Positions 47,620 through 59,000 of a stretch of DNA of 64,000 nt are shown here, one piece after another. How positions within the stretch are numbered: position 1 is the first letter of the stretch; every line of letters starts with the position of its first letter. This stretch comes from Bombyx mori (lineage: Eukaryota; Arthropoda; Insecta; Lepidoptera; Bombycidae), in NCBI RefSeq assembly GCF_030269925.1, contig NC_085129.1, positions 11,337,501-11,401,500 of the forward strand, written 5' to 3'. Under the pieces are notes generated by a model. The model saw only the letters and a program-made list of their open reading frames with translations. It searched no databases and was not told the origin of the DNA. The translations under genes and the position numbers were made by a program.

Positions 47620-47622
47620 GAA
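44719..47622 (-). CDS. R1-clade LINE ORF2: endonuclease (partial), reverse transcriptase, zinc knuckle
   Basis: An uninterrupted frame of about 967 codons including the stop, open at its upstream end. The frame is still coding above the GTG at 47538 ('FSPNRPTVEFGHFLDGIGAI'), so it has lost its true start. Counting from the GTG, residues 1-85 are the end of the APE-type endonuclease ('GDLNAK', 'SDHRYI'). Residues about 330-600 are reverse transcriptase: 'DTAPGPDGV', 'GYRPIVLLDEVGKLLERI', 'EQYGFREGRSTVDAI', the first Asp in 'VSLDIANAFN' (468), 'RGVPQGSVLGPLLW' and the catalytic 'YADD' (557-560). A C-x2-C-x8-H-x4-C knuckle is at 845-862 ('CHHCGCGLDTAEHTLVAC'), the C-terminal signature of the R1 clade. 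The protein would nick DNA and copy its own RNA, but this copy lacks half the endonuclease and ORF1. The absence of stops or frameshifts suggests recent insertion. Which R1-clade family it is cannot be told without a search. Confidence 0.88.
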   Translation of the reverse strand, partial: FSPNRPTVEFGHFLDGIGAIARRLAPRPVILAGDLNAKSVAWGSPRSNARGRLLERWANAAGLCLMNRGSVATCVRWQGESIVDVTFASPAIARRIRDWRVLEGAETLSDHRYIRFDLSARSAVADVHGDHPRGASRSFPKWALKRLNKELLMEASTVAAWAPMRPHPVEVEGEAGWFRDTMRRICDASMPRIGPRLPNRQAYWWSPEIAQLRVECVRARRECARHRRRRLPRRNDPVAFAAAEARLHGAFRVAQRALQLAIRRAKDQHMESLLETLDEDPWGRPYHMVRNKMRPWAPPITERLQPRQLRDIVSALFPQEREGFVAPAMDAPPEYDGEAPAEVPHITGAELRVAVRKMCAKDTAPGPDGVHGRVWALALGALGDRLLRLYNSCLESGPFPSSWRTGRLVLLRKEGRPADTAAGYRPIVLLDEVGKLLERILAARIIQHLVRVGPDLSAEQYGFREGRSTVDAILRVRALSEEAVSRGGVALAVSLDIANAFNTLPWSVIRGALERHGVPPYLRRLVGSYLEDRSVTCTGHGGIVHRFPVVRGVPQGSVLGPLLWNIGYDWVLRGALLPGLSVICYADDTLVVARGESFAESARLATAGVAHVVGKIRRLGLDVALSKSEAMWFHRPRRVPPVDAHIVVGGVRIGVGVQLKYLGLILDSRWTFRAHFQNLVPRLLGVAGALSRLLPNVGGPDQVTRRLYTGVVRSMALYGAPVWGQSLAVGVAKLLQRPQRTIAVRVIRGYRTISFEAACVLAGTPPWVLEAEALAADYKWRADLRARGVARPSPSVVRARRAQSRRSVLESWSRRLADPSAGRRTVEAIRPVLVNWVNRDRGRLTFRLTQVLTGHGCFGEFLHRIGAELTAECHHCGCGLDTAEHTLVACPAWEGWRRVLVAKIGNDLSLPSVVASMLGDDESWKAMLDFCECTISQKEAAGRVRDAQARRRRAGAREADFAQALAL

Positions 47623-47653
47623 AACAAAACATAGATTCTTATGACACTAAAGT

Positions 47654-48696
47654 TTATTCAAAACGACCTCCGTGATTTTGAATACAGGCCTTCAATCTGC
47701 GCGGCCAGTCGTCTATCGCAGCACGAACGAGGTCCATGTCAATATCGGCGGCTGCCTTAATCAAGGATGTCTTGAGTGACTCCAAATTGGGATGAGGCTT
47801 TGAGCACGCCTTTTCCTCCTAGTGTTGCCATATCTTGTAATCTAACGGATTCAAATCTGGACTGGAGGAGGGCCAGTCTTCGTGCCGGATGAAGTCGATT
47901 TCACGCGCCGCCAGCCAGTCTTGTGTGCTCTTCGCTCTATGAGCTGGCGCCGAATCTTGTTGGAATACCCAGTGCCTGTTATTGAACATGGTATGAGAAA
48001 CAGGTTCCACAAGGTTCGTCATGACTGTATTTTGATACACAACTGCATTCGTTTTTACACCTTTCTCACAAAAATGTACCTCTGTTAAGCCCCAATAAGA
48101 AACTCCCAACCATACCATGAGCGAGGATGGAAAATGACCTCGTTGGACACGCGGAATACGGTTGCTCGCTTCTTCATTACTGTGTGCGTACACCTTATCA
48201 TTTTTTTTTTGTTGTAGCTCTCTTCTACGGTAAAAATTTTTTCATCCGAAAAATGAAGTTCCCGATATTTTTTTCCCGCGTACCGCTTCAACAAAGCGCG
48301 GCATCTCTTCAGTCTCAGGTCCATTAGACGAGCATTCAAACGATTTCCTGTTTTTCTTCGATATGCCCGAAGCCCTAAGTCTTCATTTAACACCCTTTTC
48401 ACCGTGGTTCTGCTTAACCCCATCTGAAGGGCCAACAGTTTTTGCTTACGTTTGGGATTTCTTTGAATTCGCGCCTTCACAGCTTTTATAACTGCTGGAA
48501 TCCTAACAGACCGAGGGCGACCACTTCTTGACCTGTCATCTACACTAGAGTCTTCATTGTATCGTTTGATGGTACGATAAACGAATCTTTTGGTTATATT
48601 CAAAATTTTCAGTATGTTAAAAATTTGAATTGGCGCGTAACCGCAACGATGCGACGCAATAATTGCAACACGGTCTTCTTTAAGCGTCCACTCCAT
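47654..48696 (-). pseudogene. maT/mariner transposase, frameshifted and stopped
   Basis: The transposase would run from ATG at 48694-48696 to TAA at 47654-47656, about 347 codons as in the family. The N-terminal helix-turn-helix region (residues 1-110) starts 'MEWTLKEDRVAI' and carries the 'GRPRS' linker at 59-63. The first catalytic Asp is in 'HFSDEKIF' (codon 48244-48246), the second in 'FQQDSAPAH' (47954-47956) and the third in 'SPDLNPLDY' (47840-47842). 37 residues lie between the last two (DD37D). A run of ten A (T on plus, 48201-48210) breaks the frame, and a TAG at 47819-47821 replaces a sense codon. The rest of the C-terminus ('EEKACSKPHPNLESLK' onward) is still readable. No working enzyme is made. 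Confidence 0.88.
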
Positions 48697-48810
48697 ATTT
48701 AAAAATGACTAAAATTCTAAATGTATACTATTTTTATTTTCATGAACAATTCGAAATTCGAATTCAATAAACTTTTTTGTGGCCAGCATTCTAAAAGAAA
48801 AGTTTTTACT

Positions 48811-48834
48811 GTGTGACAATACTTATGACCTGAC
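48811..48834 (-). repeat. Mariner terminal inverted repeat (5' end of the element)
   Basis: Ends 'acttatgacctgac' directly before TA at 48835-48836; partner of 44140-44163. Confidence 0.85.
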
Positions 48835-48946
48835 TAGGTATTATGAAAAAAGTAGGTGCATTTTCACAGTTACAATTTCATAAAAAAAAAAAAAAAAAAA
48901 CCATGACAAGTCCAACAATTACGTGAATAAAATAGACATGCTTTAA

Positions 48947-49276
48947 CAAAAACCGACTTCAAATAGAAAAAAAATATATATTCCAAAACAAATTAATATA
49001 CAGTAAAACAATAATCATCGAAATCGGTTGGCGTGATATTGAGTAATTGAGTTCTACTTGTCGCGCACCTACTTAATCCAAATTTAAGACTTATATGGTT
49101 TTCTCATAAATACCATTATCAGAACTGGACTAAATTGAAACGGGACCACACGGGAAGCGTCCGCTTTCTAATAAAAAAGAATCATCAAAATCGATTCGCC
49201 CAGTCAAAAGTTATGAGGTAACGAACATAAAAAAAAACATACGGTCGAATTGAGAACCCCCTATTTTTTTGAAGTC
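48947..49276. mobile_element. Interspersed repeat bounded by 'gacttcaaa' inverted ends
   Basis: Left end 'aaaaaccgacttcaaa' and right end 'tttttttgaagtc' are inverted. Inside are 'aatcggttggcgtgatattg' and 'gaaacgggaccacacgggaa'. Phrases such as 'cgaattgagaaccccctatt' just before a 'ttgaagtc' end are common in lepidopteran genomes. The family is unknown to me; it may be a non-autonomous element. Confidence 0.45.
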
Positions 49277-49953
49277 ATTTAAAAAAAAAAACTTGTGCTG
49301 CGTTTCAGAATATTGCGCGCAAATTTAAATTTAAACTTAAAATGACAGTTTGTCCGACCAACGAACTGTATAGTGAGCTATTCAAATAGCTCCAAACCAT
49401 AGGTCAACTCCGATAAATTCGGCTCACAGTGGAAAATAATGAAGGTCTTCAACGGTTATAATCTTGGCGCCACTTGTACATAAACATACGCTGTACATAT
49501 AATTATATCACAAATGCGACGTATATAGTCGACCAAAACGCGAAGCATTTTGTTTATATAATATAAGGAAAGTCTCATTCTTACAACCATATTTGTAACA
49601 AATCGTTACGTTACTTATCATGTATTGTAAATGTATGTAATATTAATTGTAATTTTTGCATTATCTTCATTTCAAATATAAATTATGAAAAAAAAAAAAA
49701 ATTCTTACTTCGCCCAGAAGAATTCCAGTCAATGCTATTCTATAGAATTTAATGACAATATTTACGAGCGAATTCGAACTCGATTTTTCTGGTTTAAAAC
49801 TGATAATGTTTTAGTGTTTGTATAAAGTGTCATTCTAATGAAGTCGTTGTCGATTTTATTACTTAACCAGCTGATATTGCCACACGAACCAATGAATTCC
49901 CTTTGTGCTGGACATTCTAATTTAAAAGTTGTATTTTATTTTCTTTTGATCAG
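49277..49953 (+). other. Stretch directly upstream of the transporter start
   Basis: AT-rich, with no coding. Its right end looks like a 3' splice site: a T-rich run from 49928 to 'gatcag' ending 49953, 13 bases before the ATG. This suggests the ATG exon begins at 49954 and that an untranslated exon lies further upstream. Confidence 0.4.
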
Positions 49954-49966
49954 ATCATAAGTCAAG

Positions 49967-50080
49967 ATGGTGGTGAGGGTAGCAACAGATGAGCGGCCTT
50001 TTGAGAGTCCTTCTTCGGATGAGAGTGGGCTCGGGAGAAGCGACTCTCCCAGCGAAAACACTGAACCAGAAGCAGCATTG
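49967..50080 (+). CDS. Transporter coding exon 1
   Basis: 38 codons from 'MVVRVATDERPFESP' to 'TEPEAAL', ending at donor gtaagt (phase 0). Encodes the hydrophilic cytosolic N-terminus. Confidence 0.8.
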
Positions 50081-53000
50081 GTAAGTCTTGTACTTAGAAC
50101 ATTAAACTAGCTTCGCGTTTCTTAATAATAGTACGTTACTATATTTGAAAAGAAAAGAGTAGAGTATTATCTGATTTGTCATTATCTGATTTGGTTTTGC
50201 CCAACAATGGATGCTTAATACTCAAATAGTATTTTCTACAATTTTACTATAGAAGTTATCACCTCATATTACTTTATTCGTTTTTAATATAGGTCTGAAA
50301 CTTTTCGAAAAAGACCAAACTGATGTACCTACATAAAAAAACCTTTATTGTCAAATGTCGCCATATTGACTTCAGTGTCAATAATAAACATGGCCTATAG
50401 ATTTTGAGAAATACGTTTTATAATGGGACGAACCGAAATGCCTGTATTTTCTTTCATTTACTTGCTATGAAATACAGTTCATGTTTAAATACAATAACAG
50501 TTATTATAATTGGACTCCATTTATGTACTGTGATCTTCAATTTCGAAAGGATAAAATCTAGTAACCTCAAAAATTCACAAAGAAAAAATGTCTGTATGCA
50601 AACAGACAACATTGAGACCAAATCAATATGCGTAGAAACTTGCAAATATAACTGTTATGAAAACTGAAGTTGTAATGAAGTTTTAGTAAATATGGACTAG
50701 AACAATATTACTGAAAATAAATAAAAAACGAAAAATTCTAACAATGACTGCAGAAGAGAAGAAACTCAATAGGAGAAAAACCATTCGTAGAATAGCCGAG
50801 AAAATAGTGAACGCTTGTTTACTTGCAACTATATCGTTAGCGTTCGCTGAGATATCTATGACGATTATGATATTACTGCTTTAAGAACTCATGATGGCTT
50901 TTAAGAAGATTTGGCAAAAGAGAACAAAGATATTGAGGAATGTTTCCGAGATACTAACAGATGCCGTAATTTGGGCATCCTTATTATTTGGGGCTTATAT
51001 TCTACTGATGGTATAAACATTGGAATAAAACAATAAGTAGATTAAAAGCGTAACAGAAAAGTAATAAATTAAAAATAAACCAATAACTACATCGAAAGCA
51101 GTCAGCGTTTTTATTGTTTTTTACTTAGAATTGATATGCTCTGTAGTATTTAGTCCTGGTTAGTTAGTACTGGCTGAGGCGCACGTTTACTGGTGGTAGG
51201 ACCTCTTGTGCGTCCGTGCGGATAGGTACCACCACCCTGCCTATTTCTGCCGTGAAGCAGTAATGCGTTTTGGTTTGAAGGGTGGGACAGCCGTTGTAAC
51301 TATACTGAGACCCTTAGAACTTATATCTCAAGGTGGGTGGCGCATTAACGTTGTAGATGTCTATGGGCTCCAGTAACCACTTAACACCAGGCGGGCTGTG
51401 AGCTCGTCCACCCATCTAAGCAACAAAAAAAAACGATGCCTAAACACACACCTCTTCTCATTTCGTTAATACTAAAGATTATTGTTCCTGACAATATATT
51501 TTTTTCAATATGGCACTTGGCTTTTGCGATGCCATTGTTGAATTTATAAAAATCGTCAATTATTATATTATTGTATTATATTATTATACATATAGGTACT
51601 GTTATGTAGGTAATAAATAAGATGGAGCGGAATATGGTGAAGTTGATTTACATAAGAATTCAAATAGGATGACATTAAATGAAATGAGATGAAGTAAAGC
51701 TTCAGTAAAGTTATTTAAAGGGATTTTAAGGAACATTTTGTAAGAACGCGAGAAGCCACATGCAGCGGTTTTATTTCATTTCCCATATTTGTGCACTTTC
51801 ACAGATGTAAACTGTTAATAAACTACCGTTATTCACACAGCTAAGCTTCTCGCGGTCCCGCCAAAGTCTATGTGAGAATCACAAAGGACAGTTGTAGAAC
51901 ACTCATTGCAGTAGACAATTTTTCCATAAAAACTTCTTTTATAAACGTCAACTGTCAACAGATATATTAAGGTCTCTCTGCTGTTTGGCAACATACTCTG
52001 GGCATAAATTTGTACAAATTTTTGATAAAATACAGCCAAACTAGTACGTTAGAGTTTGCTTTAAAATATGATTTAAAATGAATAATTGAATTCACATAAA
52101 GCATGGCTGACGTAATGAACCAATTTGATGGTGCAGGTGAAAGGAATATCAAATCGACTACCTACTTAGATGGGTGTGTGAAGTATCGGTCCACTAAATT
52201 ACAATAAAATAGAACATCCCACGTTTGAAATTTAGATTAAGCAGCATATAATTTTGTGAAAAATGAGATGCAAATGGGGAATGAAATTTATGGGTACGAA
52301 AAATCATGAGACTAGAAAAAGATTAGAAGACTATTAAAAAGTAATATAACAGGAAAATTTCTCGCCAAACTCTCTTAAAAACCAAAGTCATTAGGCGGTT
52401 TTTAATTTAAAAAATTTTTAAATCCGTTTCAGTTTCAGAAATTGTCAAAAATTACTTCTTTCTGCTTTGATTGCAGGTGGTTCCTCCAGATGGAGGCTGG
52501 GGCTGGGTTGTGGTGGGAGCGTCTTTCATGTGCAATGTATTAGTTGATGGCATCATATTCTCTGGAGGTCTGTTGTCCTCTGCCATCAAGGATGATTTTA
52601 AGGTAAGAAATTTTGATATCACTTAATTAAATAAATATGACCAAATAATGGTTTTCTACTCGCGTTTCATGTTTTATAAATGCATTCTGCTGTGCTAAAG
52701 CGTGAACAATCGTTACACATCTAATTGAATCTTCGACCTCATGTCTTAACGTTGGCTTCAGCATTCACGTTACTATATCTATAGGCTCAAAACAGCTTAA
52801 CATCAGGTGTTACGCAAATACGTCAATACAATACATACGCAATGAAGGTTTAAAAAAAAATACACATGTCTCACAAAAACAAAACTAATAACAAAATTGT
52901 AACAACTTTTAAAATCTAAAACAAAATTTAACACGCGATTATATATTTCTAGTTATATAACATCGACTAAGTTAAGAGAAGTAAAACAAAAAAATCAAGT

Positions 53001-56000
53001 AAATATTCAAGAAAGAACCCGAATGTGTTTGTATACTCTTGTGCGCAGTCTATTTTAAATCATCCAACATCTAATCGTACCACACCCTCATCGTTGGTTT
53101 GACATTGCGTCATAGCCGTGCCTCCATTTTAAAACACAGTTTAGGTATTAATAATTTTGTACACGTGTGTAGGTACATTTGCGAAACTGACTCGAGCGTA
53201 TTAAATTTATTGGAAGTTCAAAAACAAATCTTCGCTTCTGTTTATGTATACATGTAGATATAATTTTAAATAAATTCCGAAACACTTTTTTGGATTTAGA
53301 TTTTCAATCACATTTTGTTCGTAAGCTCTTCTACTTCGTACTGTCCATTGACTAACATTTAACTTTTATAAATGCGCAAATAAACTCGTTAATCGTGTTT
53401 TAATCAGAATAGAAATGTAGTTTCAAAACCAATCAACGGTGAGTGAATTGAATGATTTTATACTTTATCGAGTTCTGATTAGAATTGAAAATCAAAGCAC
53501 GATATTTCAAGTCAGTTACATCGTTGTAGGCGTCGAGACTATAAATGCAAACATTTTGCGAGTCATCGCCTAGCTATGCATCTATATATAATTTAAATGT
53601 TGATTAGATGATTAATTCCAAGTATTTTATACACTTAAATAGAGAAATAACTAAACAAATTAAATCCACGTTGATCTTGAATAAAACAGACATAACGAAG
53701 TAAGATTAGGTACGCATGTAGGTATTTATTTTCTTGTTATTTATTTTAAATCGATTTGTTAGATGTCTTATCTCGGTTTCGATTGCAGATCTTTGTTAAC
53801 ATATCTATAATCGTTATAAAATTAGCTAAACTCTTCATTGAAATGTACATATATAGTATTTTTTTACGGATCCTTCCGATCCATTAACGGTACTTTTAGG
53901 TATCTCAAGCACCAGTCACCGTCCTAGCTAAGCCCGTCGCGTTTCCGATCGGGTGGTAGATTCTGCGAAGCACTGCTCTTGCTAGGGCCAGTGTTAGCAA
54001 CATTCCGGCTTGAGTCCCGTGAGCTCACCTACATGTCAAGGAGAAGCTGAAATAGCCTCTCAAGGCTACCAACATAGATGGAAAAAAAAGTATTTGAATA
54101 AGCCGTATAGACGTATAAAACTAATGATCTATTAGAGTCGGATGATGGACTTGACGTAGACTGATTTAACCAATGGGTCGACAATGGGTTACCGGTAGCG
54201 GCTTGGCTCTGCCCCTGGCATTGCTGAAGTCTATGGGCGACGGTAACTACTCACCATCAGGTGGGCCGTATGCTCGTCTGCCTACAAGGGCAATAAAAAA
54301 TAAATAAATAAAACTCACAGCTCCTCTGATATTAAGCAATCGCAGGAGCCGATAGACACGCAAGCTTCGGCCTAACCTATTAAATTGGTGCCCTGTTACC
54401 CATAACAATGTAAACATGTAATATTAGGCACTAACAAAAAACCACTTGATTAATGATCAGCAGTACTTTCAAATGTTGTAAAACCCCAACCATTCCATGA
54501 CAAAATTCTTCCCTAGAACGCCAAAAACTAAAAAAAATTAGATTTATAGCTACCCGGTGTAAAGTGGTCACGGAAAGCAACAGATATGGCAATATTATGA
54601 ATACCACCGCTTATCTTGAGACGAAGTCGTCGCAGTAATAATAATTGTTATACTAGTTACCGTATCAAGTTAATTGAATATACATATATGTATGTAGGTA
54701 TCATAGTCACTAGTTACCTTAATTTATTGATTCTAAATTATCTTACTGAAAGTCATGAATAACTAATTTAAATTATTATTTAAGTTATAGAAAATCGTGT
54801 ACAGATTGCTTGCACATTGCGGGAAGGTAGTATTATCCATTTCAATGATATTTTTATTGAAAAAGGTCGAACCCCCAAGTCTTTATCGATAACCGAAAAA
54901 TAAATTGAAACCGGATTTACTTTTTTTTTGTATTTGTACAGCAATCGTGGAAAAATTACATAAACGTGCGACCAAATAGCAAGAAACACGTTTTAGAATC
55001 AAACAGAACATCGGCGTTGTCTGCTGTCTCTGGTCATTAACATAATGTTAAGGCCAAGGCTTTTCAGTATACGAACGAAACCATTGAATAGCACTGTTCA
55101 TTCAATCATTCGACCAAAATTTTATTAAAAATATTATCTTGTCCAAATTCTTTTTTTTTGTTGACCATACTAGACTATTTCTATGTATATAATTATTAAC
55201 TTGTATTTTTTATTGTTAATTTAATATTAAATCACGCGTTTAGGTTTACAATGTACAAATTAATTCTGTAAGCATCATCTGAATTTTTATGACGCAGATG
55301 AAGCTACAAATCGATTCGTTTTAATTGATTCAAAAGCAATTTTGAATATTCCTAAATCAACTGTTTCTCTCAGTCGATGTCAAACGTTTTGATTAACGAT
55401 TCTCTCGATTGTCCGCTGGAAGTGTTTCAGTATCGACGTCACTGAAGCCTCCGGGATTCGAAAAGTAATTAATTGCACAATTTACAACAATTCGACAACG
55501 ACTTGACGCCAGTCTCTGGAATTTGCCGTGACCATTCTCTCTCACAGGGCTGTCAACGCATGATGAATGCCGTATAATCATTTTACTCGGTTGTTTAATT
55601 TGAATTACTTTACGGTTTCCGTCATTTTAGAATCATATTTTTTTTTATTGCTTAGATGGTTCGACGAGCTCACAGTCCACCTGGTGTTAAGCGGTTACTG
55701 GAGCCCACAGACATCTACAACGTAAATGCGCCACCCACCTTGAGATATAAGTTCTAAGGTCTCAGTATAGTTACAACGGCTGCCCGACCCTTTAAACCGA
55801 AACGCATTACTGCTTCACGGTAGAAAAAAAGGCAGGGCGGTGGTACCTACCCGCGCAGACTCACAAGAGGTCCTACCACCAGTAATATTTGGGTTTCATT
55901 AAAATCTGAGAAAGTTTATGTATATATAAACTATGCATAGATTTATCAGACCATAAAAAGTTGTCATATGTTCACAATTGAGACTACGATTACATAAGGT

Positions 56001-59000
56001 AAGGTAAGGTGAGCGACTCCATCCGCGTTTGGACATATATGAGTTGCTGTGTATCATGAGGCAGTCTACGTCATTAGTTGACCCAAATACGCCGTCTAGA
56101 CCGAAATATGTTGTTATAATAATTTACACCAATGCAAATTTATTTAAGCTAATTGTCCCGCAGTAGTCGAAATTGGATTATAATTAATTGAAATTATAAG
56201 TTTGAACATTATCATCGTTCTATTGTCAAATACTTATTATACTTATATAATATAATCACAGATTTCGCCAAAGCTACACTATACATAAATAATAATAAAG
56301 ACAAACAATATTCATCTATTCTCAATTTGACCACAGACTTTAAACGCTAACAAAAGTTTGACAATTGACAATAAATAAAGAGTATATTTATATGTATGTG
56401 TTGTGTCAAATACATGGTAGTGTGTGTAATGTTTTTTTTATTGATTTAATGCGTTTTTTATGCTGAATAAAAAAAACATTAACATTCTGCACTCCTTCTC
56501 TATATTCTCTATAAATGTGGGAAATTTCATACTCCTCCGTCTGCGCAATTTTCGTAAAAAGGGGTACAAAGTTTTTGCTTCACGTATTAATATATAGATA
56601 AGTCCGGAATTTCTATATGATTTTATTGCCTGGACAGTCCGTTAGTCGACAGTATTATTGTACCATGCAGATCCTGTTTTGTTTCAGGCTTAAGATACTT
56701 GGTGTTGGTGGTCCGGGTTTAAATAGCACTAGTATAGACTTTATTCCTTTTACATTATCTTTAAAATAAATTTGCCCAAGTCTTGTTTTATATGCGGCCG
56801 TGAATAAATTGCATTTGTATAGCTGTTTCACATTTCCAACAAACGACAAAACAGTGAATGCAAATATTCCCTTAGTTAGCGTGCCTTGAAAAAGGTTATC
56901 ACGATTGACATTGTTTTGTTGTTGTCAGTTATGTAGGTTTATCTGTATCGACTTTTTTGCGTTTACAACAAAGTACTTGTAACATATTCTACCACGTACC
57001 TATTTGTAAACATTGAGATACAATTTTAACTTTCTGCTTAAAAAATTAGAATTTTTTTTTCAATTTTTGTAGGTTTAAAGTAAAATAGATATTAATACGG
57101 TAACTTTTGTCTATCGTATATAAAGCGTTGTTGAGTTTGGAAGTTTTCCACAGCAGTTGGGTGCAGTAGCTCTCATTATTTCAATGTACCTACCTACGAG
57201 TAGCGACCGTATGAGGGCAACGAACGCTTACACGTTCCACTGATGCGATTGCATTTTTAAATAAGATCACTAACAAAAATTTAAATCATTAATTATCAGC
57301 GATTTCCATGTAAAAGATGATAATATAAAAATTAAATCGAAAAGTTTATTGTGCTTGTTTACTTATAATTGATTTTAACATTCTTATTTGATTTCGGACC
57401 TTTATTTAAATTGATTTAAATCGTCCAGAAATTTCGTGTAAAATAAGAAGATCGATCGATCATTTTCCCTGTTTTCTAAAAATGTTAAGTTCAATTTCTA
57501 TCTGTGTTTAATTTATCGTAAAAATATCGTCGTGCGAGGGTCAAAAGATTGTTTCTTGACCTTAAAGAATGATTAAATACGCGACAAAAACAATAAAATA
57601 TTCTAGATAGATTTTTATTACAATGCAATAATATTATTATAATTGTCCGCGAATTAAATTTTATAAAACTGAATGAGTTTCACATTGCTGTCACCTTTAC
57701 CAGACAGCGTTCTTTAGGTTATACATATGTGTCTATCAATAAACATCTTCTTTTTTCAACTGCTTGAGATGAGTTTCAAGAAGCATATACCTAGACATCA
57801 CAGCATGAATGCCGCCCGCAACCTTGAGACATCAGGTCGAAGTAGTAACTTTATTATATATGCTTAACCGGAATGCAAGACTGCTTCGCGGTAGATATAC
57901 ATAAGATGGTGATACTACTTCACTACTCCAACCCGTGCATCAGCTCGCTGAGTTTCTCGCCGGATCTTCTCAGCGGGTCGCGATTCCGATTCGGTAGTAG
58001 ATTCATTCGCGAAGCAGTTGCTCTTGAGTTATTAGGTCTCCTTCAGAGGCGCTCGAGCAACTGTTAGCAAAACCCACCCCTCCTGGCTGAGTCTTTGCTC
58101 GTCACCTGTCCTGATGAAACTGGAAAGGCCTCAGGGCTACCAGTAATCATTCAATCATAAAAAAAAAATCACTATTATATTCTGCCGTCAGTTTTTAGGC
58201 AAATCTACAATTTGGCGGGTTTTAATTTTAACGTAGAGCTCAAGTCGAAGTAATTTAAACGTACGTAGGTACGTATTTATTTAGTAAAATTATTTTTTGG
58301 AACTACACAAAAAAGCTATCTTTGTCTTATCGCGACGGATGCAATCGTTACGGTACATAGCTCGTATAAAACGATGTGTCCTTGATAAATTATTTTTCAC
58401 ATTTTTTTTCCATTGTTTATTTTGGCTGTATTATATTACAAAGTAATGGATGTTAGCGATGGACGAACATAATATTGTAGTTTGTGAAATTTACAGTAAA
58501 CTATTCGAAGTACGAAATTATCTATAATAATCTGCTTCGTATACCTATGTAAAACGTATCTAACATATGCGCTTATTTATTAATTCAATGACGTTGAATT
58601 TATGTAAATAATCTTTAAGTAAAGTTTCTATTCATTAAGTCTGAATTAAGTTCCATACCTACTGAACTCGACTACAGATTTCTCTCAGCGTCTCTCAGTT
58701 CCCACGAAAAGTTTCACCATTATACCGTGGCTATTAATATTTTAAAATTAATCCCTTTCAAAATCCCACATTGGAAATCAAAGGCAATAAATGATTCCGT
58801 TATTCAAACACATCGATCGAAGCGCGGCACCGTCAATGCATTCGCGGTTAAGTAAATAGGACCCACACATCACCATTAAATGCAGCGCCGCAGATGCGAA
58901 ATCGCCGATCTGGACGAGGGTCAAAATATTTGTTATCAAATTCATAATAACTTATTATGCGTTTCGGTTTGAAGGACGGGGCAGCCGTTGTAACTATACT

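Larger units (their letters stand above)
44140..48834 (-). mobile_element. maT-type (DD37D) mariner split by a LINE
   Basis: The left end 'gtcaggtcataaattctgtc' (44140-) and the reverse complement of the right end 'gtcaggtcataagtattgtc' (to 48834) form terminal inverted repeats of about 24 bp. They are flanked by TA at 44138-44139 and 48835-48836, the target site used by Tc1/mariner elements. Without the inserted LINE (about 44239-47619) the mariner is about 1.3 kb, the normal size. The D-D spacing of its transposase (37 residues) and the moth host fit the maT group to which Bmmar1 belongs. The element is on the minus strand and inactive because its transposase is broken. Confidence 0.88.
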
